A stretch of 64,000 bases of DNA from an uncultured Collinsella sp. (GTDB lineage: Bacteria > Actinomycetota > Coriobacteriia > Coriobacteriales > Coriobacteriaceae). The notes under the pieces were generated by a model. It ran no database searches. It had not been told where the DNA came from and saw nothing but the letters and a program-made list of their open reading frames with translations. The DNA is taken from positions 1 to 64,000 of the forward strand of contig CAKUGY010000008.1 of NCBI GenBank assembly GCA_934654835.1. Reading direction: 5' to 3'. Positions 1-8,635 of this stretch are shown in pieces. Position 1 is the first letter of the stretch; every line of letters starts with the position of its first letter. The translations under genes and the position numbers were made by a program.

Positions 1-90
1 GGCGTAGCGGAATAGCCTTAGACGCAAGGGGCGCTGACGCGGCCCTCCCTCTTACACCACAAAATTTCGCGCGATCCCGGGACCGCTCAA

Positions 91-954
91 CTATTTAAAA
101 ATCGGCGCTCCGTGGCCCCAAGAACCTTCCATGCCGCACACGGTCGAGGCAAACCCGGCAGCAAAGTCGAGCGCGCGCTCGAGGGCCTCGGCGCCATCCT
201 CACCACGCTTGGCGGAATCGAGATAGCACACCAAAAACGAGGTGAGAAACGAGTCACCCGCACCCATGGTGTCCTTCATATCCGTTACCGGTTTAGCCAA
301 TTGGCGGTAATAACGATCGCCATCATAGGCAATGCAGCCCTCAGCGCCAGCCGTTGCCGATACAAAACGCGGACCTAGGCTCTTCACCCATGCCAGACGC
401 TCGCGAATCTCATCCTCGCTCGCAGCGTCTGCCGCGCTAAAGAACGCGAAGTCAACGTAGGGAGCAATCTGCTCGTAGTACTCATCGGTCGAATCATCCG
501 AGAAGTCAAACGAAACGGTAATACCCGACGCCTTCAGCTTAGGCAGCTCACGCTCGGTAAAGCAGTAGTTACCCGAATGGACCACATCGAACTGCTTCAT
601 ATACGCCAGATCAAAACGATCGAGCACATAGCGCGCATCACCGCGGATGCCGCCCTCGTTAGACCCCAGAAATACACGATCACCATCGACCACAGTAACG
701 CGTGCCGCACCATTCTCGCCGATGAGCTGCTTGCATTTGGCTAGTTCAACGTCCTCATCCTCAAGACTCGCAATCACATGCTCAGCAGCAGCGTCATTAC
801 CAAAGATGCCCATATACGCGGAGCGCGCGGCACCGCACTTCTTGGCATACACGGCAAAGTTCACCGCATTGCCACCCGGATACATCGTGTGGATATGCTC
901 GTAGCGGTCGACGACGTTGTCGCCAAACCCCAGTGCGTTCACGTTAAATGCCAT
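91..954 (-). CDS. frlD: Fructoselysine 6-kinase (PfkB family)
   Basis: The 287-residue product is a PfkB/ribokinase-fold sugar kinase that should phosphorylate fructoselysine, an Amadori product, in the cytoplasm. The N-terminal substrate motif PGGNAVNFAVY (about 26-36) and the C-terminal DTMGAGDSF (228-236, catalytic Asp234) are intact. FDFSD and DFAFFSA segments resemble E. coli FrlD closely. The ATG follows GAGAGGGG. No deglycase (frlB) or transporter gene is in view, so the rest of the pathway must lie elsewhere or beyond the left edge. PfkB membership is certain; the exact substrate is inferred from similarity. Confidence 0.82.
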   Translation of the reverse strand: MAFNVNALGFGDNVVDRYEHIHTMYPGGNAVNFAVYAKKCGAARSAYMGIFGNDAAAEHVIASLEDEDVELAKCKQLIGENGAARVTVVDGDRVFLGSNEGGIRGDARYVLDRFDLAYMKQFDVVHSGNYCFTERELPKLKASGITVSFDFSDDSTDEYYEQIAPYVDFAFFSAADAASEDEIRERLAWVKSLGPRFVSATAGAEGCIAYDGDRYYRQLAKPVTDMKDTMGAGDSFLTSFLVCYLDSAKRGEDGAEALERALDFAAGFASTVCGMEGSWGHGAPIFK

Positions 955-1014
955 GACGCCGCCCCTCTCTTATGCCAACGGAATCACTGTTGTGACAGCA
1001 GTACCGCCCAGGAT

Positions 1015-1674
1015 CTACGCAAGCTCCAGCAGCTCTGGCAGTTGGTCGATAATCTTGTCAGCGGCATCCTGGCTAAAGCCGAAGCGCTCCTCGCGTTTGG
1101 CAATCACCGTCAGACCCGCTCGCTTGCCGGCAGTGATGCCGGGCACCGAGTCCTCGACGCAGCAGCAGCGGTCCGCGGGCAGCCCCAGCAAATCCAACGC
1201 ATGCAGGTAAATATCGGGCTCGGGCTTGCTCTCCTTAAACTGCTCGCCGCTCACCACGTACTCAAAGGCATCCGACAGACCGCACGCATCGAGCACTTCC
1301 TCGATGCTGTCCATGGGAGACGAGCTGGCCAGCGCCACGCGAACGCCGCAGCGCGGAAGCTCGCGAATCGTCTCCACGGCGCCCGGATTGATCAAGGTCT
1401 GATAATCGCGCGGTCGTTTATGTGCCCATTCATCCCAGCGGGCCAGTGCCTCCTCGCCGGTAAAGTGCCCCTTTCCGGCGCGCTCAAACCAATCGACCAG
1501 CATATGCAAAAAGAACTGATGCGAGGTGCCAACCTGCCCGTTCAGCTCCTCTTGGGTCAGGTTCAGCCCAAGCTCTTTGGCAAACGCAGCGGTCTCCCCC
1601 AGGTAGTAATACTCGGTATCGACGATGACGCCGTCCATGTCAAAGATAACGGCGTCGAACGGAAATGCGGACAC
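1015..1674 (-). CDS. HAD-IA hydrolase, beta-phosphoglucomutase-like
   Basis: A 219-residue HAD phosphatase/phosphomutase. It starts with the catalytic FDMDGVIVDTE motif (nucleophile Asp), has a helical cap, a KPEPDIY segment carrying the conserved Lys, and the acidic motif CVEDSVPGI. The start is taken as GTG at 1674 because AGGGAGG precedes it. Longer in-frame starts would run through the terminator hairpin at 1690-1714. It lies 60 nt upstream of the FrlD gene and is probably cotranscribed with it, so a sugar-phosphate substrate is plausible but not shown. Confidence 0.85.
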   Translation of the reverse strand: MSAFPFDAVIFDMDGVIVDTEYYYLGETAAFAKELGLNLTQEELNGQVGTSHQFFLHMLVDWFERAGKGHFTGEEALARWDEWAHKRPRDYQTLINPGAVETIRELPRCGVRVALASSSPMDSIEEVLDACGLSDAFEYVVSGEQFKESKPEPDIYLHALDLLGLPADRCCCVEDSVPGITAGKRAGLTVIAKREERFGFSQDAADKIIDQLPELLELA

Positions 1675-1689
1675 GGCACCCTCCCTAAC

Positions 1690-1714
1690 AAAAAGGCGCC
1701 CGCAAGCGGACGCC
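1690..1714 (-). terminator. Intrinsic terminator after the HAD gene at 1738
   Basis: On the minus strand GGCGTCCGC and GCGGGCGCC form a 9-bp stem followed by TTTTTGTT. It sits between the two HAD genes, so the downstream pair is partly insulated. Confidence 0.75.
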
Positions 1715-1737
1715 CGAACCATGCACTATCGGCGATT

Positions 1738-2580
1738 CTAACCCAGCAGCTTGTCGAGTGCCACCGCGATGCCATCTTCGTTGTTATTGGCGGTCACCAT
1801 CTGAGCCACGGCCTTGACCTCATCGACGGCGTTACCCATGGCAACGCCCGTACCCGCCCACTCGATCATGGACTTGTCATTCTGGCCGTCGCCAAACGAA
1901 ACGACCTCGCTGGCATCGATGCCAAGCTTGGGCAGAGCGCCCTGAAGCGCACGTGCCTTATCGATACCAGGCGCCGTAAACTCAAAGTACCAATCTGCCG
2001 TGAACATGCCCGAAAGCGTCTCGGTAAAGGGCGCGTACATCTCCTCGTGATGTGCCTGCAGATAGGCCGGATCGCCCGCGGTAAGCAGCTTGTCCACCGG
2101 ATAGGCATCCGCGACCTCATGAAGGCTCTCGACCTCGCGGATCTTAAGATCGCACGCATCGCGCTCGTATTTGACGATATTCTTCTGCGAGCCATCGGGC
2201 AGCGTGATCATGCAGCGATACGAGTCCACGACATGTAGGTCGCGACCGAGCGAGATCATGGGGATCACGTCAAAGTTGCGCAGGTGGTCGAGCAAGCGGT
2301 GCAACTCGTCGACCGGCATGGCCTGGTCAAACAGTACCTCGTCGGTCTGAGCATCGACCACGTGCGCACCGTTAAAGGCCACCAGCAGGCCATCGTGGTT
2401 CTGAAGATCGAGCTCCTGCGCCAGGGCATGAAGGCCCCATGCGGGACGGCCCGAAGCCAAGATGAGCTTGATGCCCGACTCCTGCGCCGCGAGCAACTTC
2501 TCGCGCGTGCGCGGGCTGATCACCTTCTGGTCGTTGGTGAGCGTACCGTCGATATCCATTGCAATGGCCTTGATTGCCAT
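1738..2580 (-). CDS. Cof-type HAD-IIB phosphatase
   Basis: The 280-residue protein has the HAD motif I AMDIDGTLTND near its N-terminus, a large C2-type cap in the middle, and the C-terminal GDGQNDKSMI metal-binding motif. These mark the Cof/YbiV class of sugar-phosphate or cofactor phosphatases. ATG at 2580 is chosen because GGGAGG precedes it and the HAD motif starts a few residues later; an upstream in-frame extension lacks family similarity. The substrate cannot be read from the sequence. Confidence 0.88.
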   Translation of the reverse strand: MAIKAIAMDIDGTLTNDQKVISPRTREKLLAAQESGIKLILASGRPAWGLHALAQELDLQNHDGLLVAFNGAHVVDAQTDEVLFDQAMPVDELHRLLDHLRNFDVIPMISLGRDLHVVDSYRCMITLPDGSQKNIVKYERDACDLKIREVESLHEVADAYPVDKLLTAGDPAYLQAHHEEMYAPFTETLSGMFTADWYFEFTAPGIDKARALQGALPKLGIDASEVVSFGDGQNDKSMIEWAGTGVAMGNAVDEVKAVAQMVTANNNEDGIAVALDKLLG

Positions 2581-3006
2581 ATATGCCTCCCTGCGTTGAG
2601 TTTGCCGCGCACCATCATATCCGAGCCAAGCATCCCCCGAAGAACATTTTTGAAAAAGATACTTGCCAAATCGCTGGAGCCTGATTAAGTTAAAGATGAC
2701 CGTAACGTTGGTCACCGTTTGATCGAGCATATTCAGTTTCAGTTTTCAGCGTGTAAGAGAAAGAAGATCGGCATATGAACACCAAGCATCTTTTATCGAC
2801 AATTAAATAACGGAGCAAGACCGCCCGAGGCGCTCGCTAACGTCAGCTGTCCCGTCTAAGCACGGAGCACGCCCATCACCCGACAAACGTCCTTCGAGCA
2901 TATTGGCCCCATAGCACCCAATCCAGCACATCAAGAACCGCAAGCACATCACCAACGACACCCAGCACATCACTCGCAAGCAAGCACATCACAGATTGGA
3001 AACGCC
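2581..3006. promoter_or_regulatory. Divergent intergenic region with a dyad and spaced direct repeats
   Basis: This 426-base gap separates the minus-strand HAD gene from the plus-strand cassette. It holds a TGACC-N8-GGTCA dyad (2697-2714). On the minus strand the dyad lies between a GTGACC -35 and a TAACTT -10, a layout typical of MerR-type promoters. It also holds four AGCACATCA repeats (2925-2991) just before the cassette. I see no convincing gene here. Confidence 0.5.
2925..2991 (+). repeat. Four AGCACATCA direct repeats
   Basis: Exact copies lie at 2925-2933, 2943-2951, 2964-2972 and 2983-2991, with start spacings of 18, 21 and 19 bases. That is close to two helical turns, as in iterons or regulator arrays. 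They end 15 bases before the start codon at 3007. Confidence 0.8.
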
Positions 3007-3906
3007 ATGAACACTCATCCCCAAACCGCCGGCACCGTACTCCAGGCCCGCATCGACCGCGCCCTACACGGTGGCTACGACGCCAGCTTCGCCGCCGCTA
3101 CGATTGCGAACTTCACCTTGCTGTCCATCGACGAGGCCCTGAGCAACCATGAGTTTTCGGCGAATCGTTGCGCCGAGACCATGGACGATCCGGCCGTCCG
3201 CGAGCTAACCGACCCTTACCTCGGACCCCACGGCAAGACCGACGGCCCGTATACCATGGGCCATCTGGCGCATATGATCACGGCACTCGATACCAAGTTG
3301 CGACTCGACATGGACGACGAGACGCGGATGACATTGATGGACCATCGATACGATCTGCAGAACGCGATAACGCTTCCCATCCATGACCTTGCCATGGGGC
3401 TCGACGCCCTGGAGGCACGGCATCAGCAGGCAAACTGCGGGCAGGACGATACGGCAGACCCATCGGGACCACCCAACATCATGGTGCTCGACCGCGAACG
3501 TTACAACCGTGCGACTGCCCGATTCCAGGCCGGCCCGACTACGGTCCGCACCCTTATCGACATGCTCCGTACGCTCAGCCTCAATCGACTCTTCGACGGC
3601 TATCGGGCACTGGCGCCCGCGGTCCTTCGTTCCCAGACAATCCGGGTCGTCGATATCCAGCAGCGGCAGTTCGAACGCTACCGCGACGAATGGGAGATGA
3701 ATCAAAGCATTACCCACTTCTACCGGAAACGCTACGACCCCAACGAGCTTCCCGATGATCTCGAGCGCCAGCTGCACCTTGCCTACACCGCGCCCATCGC
3801 CACGCTGCTGCGCTTTGGCGCGTTCGACAAAGCGCTGGCTAATGCCGGCACCCATAAGGCCACTACCGAGCTTGAACGTAGGCTCGAACATGCCTTTGAG
3901 CCCTAA
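3007..3906 (+). CDS. Conserved-looking protein of unknown function, cassette gene 1
   Basis: The 299-residue soluble protein matches no family I recognise. It has no signal peptide or membrane segment, is predicted largely helical, and is rich in charged residues. Recognisable stretches include YTMGHLAHM, a central linker with CGQDDTADPSGPP, and an Arg-rich C-terminal half (RRLEHAFEP at the end). Codon use fits the rest of the chromosome. It is followed 53 nt later by the ClpP-like gene in the same direction, so the three genes 3007-5865 probably form one transcript. A role tied to the protease or the ATPase is inference only. Confidence 0.75.
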   Translation: MNTHPQTAGTVLQARIDRALHGGYDASFAAATIANFTLLSIDEALSNHEFSANRCAETMDDPAVRELTDPYLGPHGKTDGPYTMGHLAHMITALDTKLRLDMDDETRMTLMDHRYDLQNAITLPIHDLAMGLDALEARHQQANCGQDDTADPSGPPNIMVLDRERYNRATARFQAGPTTVRTLIDMLRTLSLNRLFDGYRALAPAVLRSQTIRVVDIQQRQFERYRDEWEMNQSITHFYRKRYDPNELPDDLERQLHLAYTAPIATLLRFGAFDKALANAGTHKATTELERRLEHAFEP

Positions 3907-3959
3907 AGGCAGGCACGCATAGCCCCATCAAGATCCACCACATACGGAAAGGAGTCCTC

Positions 3960-4577
3960 ATGGACACCACTCAGACCCCTATCATCAGCCCGCTCACGAT
4001 GCGCGAATCGGCCCGCGGCGTCACGCTCACCTCCGTTTACGACGAGATGCTCGCACGCCGCGAGCTCTCCGTCGTAGGCGATATCAACAGCGCAATGGCC
4101 CACGACCTGTGCCAGCAGATCCGTCTGCTCGATGCCGCCGACCCAGTCGCCCCCATCACGGTCTTTATCGCCAGCCCCGGCGGCAACGTACGCGCCGGCC
4201 TTGCCATCTACGACACCATGCGTCTCGCAGCGTGCCCTATACACACCGTCTGCCTGGAGCTCGCCGCTTCCATGGGAGCCATCATCTTTATGGGCGGTGA
4301 CGAGCGCCGCATGGCTCCCCATGCCGAGCTCATGATTCACGACCCGCTCATCCCACAAGGAGCCGGAGGATCGGCTCTGGCCCTCCAGGAGACAAGCCGT
4401 CGCCTCATGCAGACCCGCAAGGCTCTGACGCAAATCCTCTCCGAGCGCAGCGGCCTTTCGGCCAAGCGCGTCCAGACGCTCACGGCAAAGGACACGTACC
4501 TTTCGGCCGAACGAACCGTCGAGCTCGGCTTCGCCCACAGCATCCTCACCTCGACCAAGGAGACCGCACATGTCTAA
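3960..4577 (+). CDS. ClpP-like serine protease (S14/TepA-like), cassette gene 2
   Basis: The 205-residue protein has a ClpP/crotonase fold. The catalytic triad appears complete: Ser104 in LAASMGA, His127 in ELMIHDP and Asp178 in AKDTYLSAE, with spacing near that of ClpP (Ser97, His122, Asp171). The SPGG segment (72-75), which helps form the oxyanion hole, is kept. It differs from housekeeping ClpP in its N-terminus and in AASMG being preceded by Glu instead of Gly. No ClpX-type unfoldase gene is nearby; the only ATPase beside it is the VirD4-like product. AAAGGAG lies 6 bases before the ATG. It overlaps the next gene by 8 nt, suggesting translational coupling. Confidence 0.9.
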   Translation: MDTTQTPIISPLTMRESARGVTLTSVYDEMLARRELSVVGDINSAMAHDLCQQIRLLDAADPVAPITVFIASPGGNVRAGLAIYDTMRLAACPIHTVCLELAASMGAIIFMGGDERRMAPHAELMIHDPLIPQGAGGSALALQETSRRLMQTRKALTQILSERSGLSAKRVQTLTAKDTYLSAERTVELGFAHSILTSTKETAHV

Positions 4578-5865
4578 CCTCACCGCAGCACTGCACACCC
4601 CCGCCCCCGCCATCCTTGCACAGAACCACATGCTCTCGTGCAATACGCGCCAAACCGGACTCAACAACAATATGCTCGTCATCGGTCCTTCGGGCGCCGG
4701 CAAGACCCGCAACGTCCTCAAGCCCAACCTACTGCAGATGAACGCGAGCTATATCGTGCTCGACACCAAGGGGACGCTCTGCCGCGAAGTCGGCCCCGTG
4801 CTCGCCGCGCATGGCTACCGCGTGGGACGTCTTAACTTCGCCGATCTTGACGACATAGCCCCCTTGCCCGAGGGCATCGAGCAATGCGGCTACAACCCGC
4901 TCAACCACATCCGCCACAGCCGAGACGGCATGCCCAACCAGCAAGACATCATCTCGGTCGCCAAGGCCATCTGCCCCATCGAGGACCAGTCCCAGCCGTT
5001 TTGGGACCACGCGGCCGCCAACCTGCCATCTTGCCTCATCGCCTATGTATGCGAGCAACTGCCCGTTGAGGAGCAGACGTTTTCGTCGGTGATCGACCTT
5101 TGCGAGCATCTCCAAGACCGCGCCACGGCTCGGCTCTTCGACGACCTGCAGACCACCGACCCCACGAGCTACGCACTCTCGCTGTGGCGGCGCTACTCCC
5201 CCACCATCACGGCAGAAAAGATGCACGCGAGCATCATGGGCATCCTTGCCGAGAAGGTGATGTGTCTGGGCTTTGACAGTGCGCGCCGTCTGTACACCGA
5301 TGCAAACCAGATTGATTTCGCAGCCATGGGTCGCGAGCGCCGGGCACTCTTCATCACCGTCAGCGATCTCGACCGCAGCCTCGATCCGCTCACCAATTTG
5401 TTTGTAACGCAGGCGTTCGCCGGGCTCATTCGCCACGCCGATACACAACCCGACGGCCGCCTCGCGACCCCGGTCCGCTTTATGCTCGACGACTTCGCCA
5501 ACCTACAGATGCCGCAGATCGACAACGTGCTCTCCATCATCCGCAGCCGCGAGATCTGGGCGACGCTGCTCCTGCAGTCGACCAACCAGCTCGACGCGCT
5601 CTATGGCGAGGCACGCGCCCGCTCCATCATGGGCAACTGCGACACGCAGCTGGTACTGGCCTTTCAAGACCCCGAGAGCGCCCGCGTCTTCTCGGAGCGC
5701 GCCGACGTGCTGCCCAGTACGCTCATGGCAACGCCCGTCGACCGCTCCTGGCTCTTCGTCCGCGGCCGCGCCCCACAACAAGTTGAGCGCTTTAGGCTCG
5801 AAAACCACCCGCTCTATGCGGAACTCCCCGAAGCCCAAAGCGCCCAGATTGAACTCTCACGCTAG
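4570..5865 (+). CDS. Soluble VirD4/TraG-like ATPase, cassette gene 3
   Basis: The 431-residue P-loop ATPase resembles type IV coupling proteins (TraG/VirD4/TraD). It has Walker A GPSGAGKT (39-46), the LDTKG motif after it (64-68), a Walker B-like FMLDDFANL (304-312), and a LLQSTNQLDALYG sensor region (334-346). True coupling proteins carry N-terminal membrane helices and work with a relaxase. Here the P-loop begins at residue 39, no transmembrane segment precedes it, and no relaxase or mating-pair genes are present. It overlaps the ClpP-like gene start-to-stop and runs into the 3' end of deoC by 4 nt on the other strand. Confidence 0.88.
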   Translation: MSNLTAALHTPAPAILAQNHMLSCNTRQTGLNNNMLVIGPSGAGKTRNVLKPNLLQMNASYIVLDTKGTLCREVGPVLAAHGYRVGRLNFADLDDIAPLPEGIEQCGYNPLNHIRHSRDGMPNQQDIISVAKAICPIEDQSQPFWDHAAANLPSCLIAYVCEQLPVEEQTFSSVIDLCEHLQDRATARLFDDLQTTDPTSYALSLWRRYSPTITAEKMHASIMGILAEKVMCLGFDSARRLYTDANQIDFAAMGRERRALFITVSDLDRSLDPLTNLFVTQAFAGLIRHADTQPDGRLATPVRFMLDDFANLQMPQIDNVLSIIRSREIWATLLLQSTNQLDALYGEARARSIMGNCDTQLVLAFQDPESARVFSERADVLPSTLMATPVDRSWLFVRGRAPQQVERFRLENHPLYAELPEAQSAQIELSR

Positions 5866-6536
5866 CGGCGCTCGTCTTCCGGTGCGCCCTCGACGATTGC
5901 GATGCCTGCCGAGGCGCCCAACGCGCTGGCGCCCGCCTCGATAAATGCGAGAGCCTCCTCGTAGTTGCGGATGCCACCCGCCGCCTTGATTGCCACGGCG
6001 TCGCCAAGCACCTCGCGCATCAGCTGCACGTCTTGGAGCTTGGCGCCGCCAAAGCTTCTACCGGTCGACGTCTTAAGAAAGCCCGGCTTAGCCTCAAGGG
6101 CAATCTCGCACACGCGACGCTTGGCGGCATCGTCGCCATCTAGCTTGCACATCTCGACGATCACCTTATCGGTGATACCGCGCTCGCGGCAAAAATCGGC
6201 GATCGTAGTCATCTCGTGCTCGATGGCGTCAAAATCACGGTTCTCAACCGATTCCTGGTTCAACACGTAATCGATCTCGGTGAAGCCGCATGCGGCATAC
6301 TCTTCGAACCTCGCGAGTTTTTCCTCGAGTGTCATCGTGCCCTGAGGAAAGTCGATAGCTCCGGCAAGGATGATGTCAGAACCCTCGAGCATGGCGCGGC
6401 CAGTCGCATACTCCTGCAGATTCGCAAACACGCAACGGAAGTCATACTTCAGCGCCTTCTCGACATACTGTTCGAACGTGTCCTCGGGCGCGTCGATGTA
6501 GTCAATGTACTTGTTGATGGGCTTGGCAAGGGTCAT
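5862..6536 (-). CDS. deoC: Deoxyribose-phosphate aldolase
   Basis: The 224-residue class I aldolase reversibly splits 2-deoxyribose 5-phosphate into glyceraldehyde 3-phosphate and acetaldehyde in deoxynucleoside salvage. The Schiff-base lysine is Lys155 in FLKTSTG. The proton-relay Lys184 in AIKAAGGIR and Asp89 in EIDYVLN are also present. Length is normal. GGGAGG precedes the ATG. It stands alone with no deoA/deoB, and a 23-bp dyad at 6571-6593 could be its operator. Confidence 0.92.
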   Translation of the reverse strand: MTLAKPINKYIDYIDAPEDTFEQYVEKALKYDFRCVFANLQEYATGRAMLEGSDIILAGAIDFPQGTMTLEEKLARFEEYAACGFTEIDYVLNQESVENRDFDAIEHEMTTIADFCRERGITDKVIVEMCKLDGDDAAKRRVCEIALEAKPGFLKTSTGRSFGGAKLQDVQLMREVLGDAVAIKAAGGIRNYEEALAFIEAGASALGASAGIAIVEGAPEDERR

Positions 6537-6570
6537 CCTGGACCTCCCTATTTAGGACCGACAATCGATT

Positions 6571-6593
6571 CGTGGTTTCGCGCGAAAACCACG
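6571..6593. promoter_or_regulatory. Perfect 8-bp-arm dyad upstream of deoC
   Basis: CGTGGTTT and AAACCACG flank a 7-base CGCGCGA centre, 35 bases before the deoC start. It could be a repressor site or an mRNA hairpin. The remaining 6594-6745 stretch shows no gene. Confidence 0.45.
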
Positions 6594-6745
6594 TTCAATG
6601 TACGCCCGTAAAGCAGGGCACTCGCCTATCTTCCGGTAAGTGGTATGAAATTGACCGTAGAAGTATATTGATAGCGTTACAGGGCGTCCTGAAGCACGCG
6701 CAGCCACCGAGCGCTCTCTCGATACGCCTCGCTCCATCAAACAGC

Positions 6746-6782
6746 AAAGGGGCCCGCATCCCAACGGATACGGGCCCCTTTC
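6746..6782 (-). terminator. Intrinsic terminator of pgi
   Basis: GGGGCCCG and CGGGCCCC pair around a short loop, with a T-rich run on the minus strand just past the pgi stop. Confidence 0.85.
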
Positions 6783-6810
6783 TGCTAAGTGCCAGTTTTA
6801 GCCGCGCAGA

Positions 6811-8505
6811 CTACTTGCGGTGAGCGCGGTAGAACTCGATGAGTGCCTGGGTCGAAGCGTCCTGCTCGGCCTTGGCGGCGTCGTCGTGGAAAGCAGGGGT
6901 GATCTGCTTGGCAAGCTGCTTGCCCAGCTCGACGCCCCACTGGTCGTAGGAGTCGATGCCCCAGACCGTACCCTCGACAAACACGATGTGCTCGTACAGG
7001 GCGATGAGCTCGCCGAGTGCGAACGGGCTCAGCGTATCGCCGAAGATGGAGGTCGTCGGGCGATTGCCCTCAAAGCAACGAGCCGGGACGATCTGCTCGG
7101 GCGTGCCCTCAGCGCGCACCTCGTCGGCCGTCTTGCCAAAGGCGAGTGCCTTGGTCTGAGCAAGGAAGTTGCCCAGGAACAGCTCGTGGACGTCCTGGCC
7201 GTTGTCGGTAGCGGGGTTGGCGGTGTTGGCGAAAGCAATGAAGTCGGCCGGAACCACCACGGTGCCCTGGTGCAGCAGCTGATAGAAGGCATGCTGGCCA
7301 TTGGTGCCGGGCTCGCCCCAGAAGATCTCACCGGTATCGGAGGTCACAGCGCTGCCGTCCCAACGGACATGCTTGCCGTTGGACTCCATGGTGAGCTGCT
7401 GCAGGTAGGCCGGGAAACGGTGCAGGTACTGGCTGTACGGCAGCACGGCATGGCTCTTGGAACCGAAGAAGTTGACATACCAGACGTTGAGCAGGCCCAT
7501 CAGCGCGACGGCGTTGTTCTCGAGCGGCGTGTTGCAGAAGTACTCGTCGATGGCATGGAAGCCCTCAAGGAACTGCTGGAAGCGCTCGGGACCGAGCACG
7601 ACGATCAGCGACAGGCCCACGGCGGAGTCAACGGAGTAACGGCCGCCGACCCAGTTCCAGAAACCGAAGGCGTTGGCCGGGTCGATGCCGAAGGCCTCGA
7701 CCTTGTCGAGCGCGGTGGAGACGGCGACGAAGTGCTTGGCCACAGCCTCGGCGTTCTGCTCATCGGAGCCGTCGATGGCGCCCTGCGCCTTGAGCTGCTC
7801 GAGCATCCAGGTCTTGACCTCGCGAGCGTTGGTGAGGGTCTCGAGCGTGGTGAAGGTCTTGGAGACGATGATCACGAGCGTGGTCTCGGGGTCCAGACCC
7901 TTAAGCTTCTCGGCCTGATCGTTGGGGTCGATGTTGGAGATGTAGCGGCAGTCGATACCGGCGTCGGCATAGGGACGCAGGGCCTCGTAGGCCATGACCG
8001 GGCCCAGGTCGGAGCCACCGATGCCGATGGACACCAGGTGCTCGATCTTCTTGCCGGTAACGCCCTTCCACTCACCGGAGCGCACGCGCTCGGCGAAAGC
8101 GTACATGCGGTCGAGGACCTCGTGCACGTCGGCGACGACGTCCTGGCCGTCAACGATGAGCTGGCCCTTCTCGCTTGCCGGACGGCGAAGCGCGGTGTGC
8201 AGGACGGCACGGTCCTCGGTGGTGTTGATGTGCTCGCCGGAGAACATGGCGTCGCGGCGCTCCTCGAGCTTCACCTCGCGGGCAAGATCGCACAGCAGCT
8301 TGACGGTCTCATCGGTCACCAGGTTCTTGGATAGATCGAAGTGAAGGTCGCCGGCGTCAAAGCTCAGCTTGTTCACGCGGTCGGCGTCAGCAGCGAACCA
8401 GGCCTTAAGATCGATGCCCTCGGCCTCGAGCTTCTCCTGATGGGCCTCGAGCGCCTTCCAAGCGGCGGTCGACGTAGCGTCGATAGGTGCGGCAACAGTT
8501 GCCAT
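6811..8505 (-). CDS. pgi: Glucose-6-phosphate isomerase
   Basis: The 564-residue enzyme interconverts glucose 6-phosphate and fructose 6-phosphate in glycolysis. Family signatures are clear: SIGIGGSDLGPVMAYEAL, SKTFTTLETLTN, GGRYSVDSAVGL, the MESNGK catalytic segment, and a C-terminal QWGVELGK. The ATG at 8505 follows GAGGAGG and gives the usual N-terminus. The gene is monocistronic, bounded by a terminator on one side and the 8636-8691 palindrome on the other. Confidence 0.97.
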   Translation of the reverse strand: MATVAAPIDATSTAAWKALEAHQEKLEAEGIDLKAWFAADADRVNKLSFDAGDLHFDLSKNLVTDETVKLLCDLAREVKLEERRDAMFSGEHINTTEDRAVLHTALRRPASEKGQLIVDGQDVVADVHEVLDRMYAFAERVRSGEWKGVTGKKIEHLVSIGIGGSDLGPVMAYEALRPYADAGIDCRYISNIDPNDQAEKLKGLDPETTLVIIVSKTFTTLETLTNAREVKTWMLEQLKAQGAIDGSDEQNAEAVAKHFVAVSTALDKVEAFGIDPANAFGFWNWVGGRYSVDSAVGLSLIVVLGPERFQQFLEGFHAIDEYFCNTPLENNAVALMGLLNVWYVNFFGSKSHAVLPYSQYLHRFPAYLQQLTMESNGKHVRWDGSAVTSDTGEIFWGEPGTNGQHAFYQLLHQGTVVVPADFIAFANTANPATDNGQDVHELFLGNFLAQTKALAFGKTADEVRAEGTPEQIVPARCFEGNRPTTSIFGDTLSPFALGELIALYEHIVFVEGTVWGIDSYDQWGVELGKQLAKQITPAFHDDAAKAEQDASTQALIEFYRAHRK

Positions 8506-8635
8506 AAAGTCCTCCTCAGCATACGGGCGCACTCCTCCATGCGCCCGGATAATCAGATGCCCTTATTCTAACGCAGGTCAAGACCGTAATCAGCGAGCGT
8601 TGCCAATCCACCCCCAAACGGCGACCGACCAAAAA

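Noticed and set aside
2925..2991. CRISPR array
   Set aside because: Repeats are only 9 bases with about 10-base spacers and no cas genes are present.
3007..5865. Complete conjugative element or prophage around the VirD4-like gene
   Set aside because: No relaxase, integrase, mating-pair, capsid or attachment-site duplication is visible, and both sides are ordinary metabolic genes.
6820..8334. A 504-codon plus-strand frame opposite pgi
   Set aside because: It is antisense to a certain gene, an effect of high GC at third codon positions, and resembles no family.
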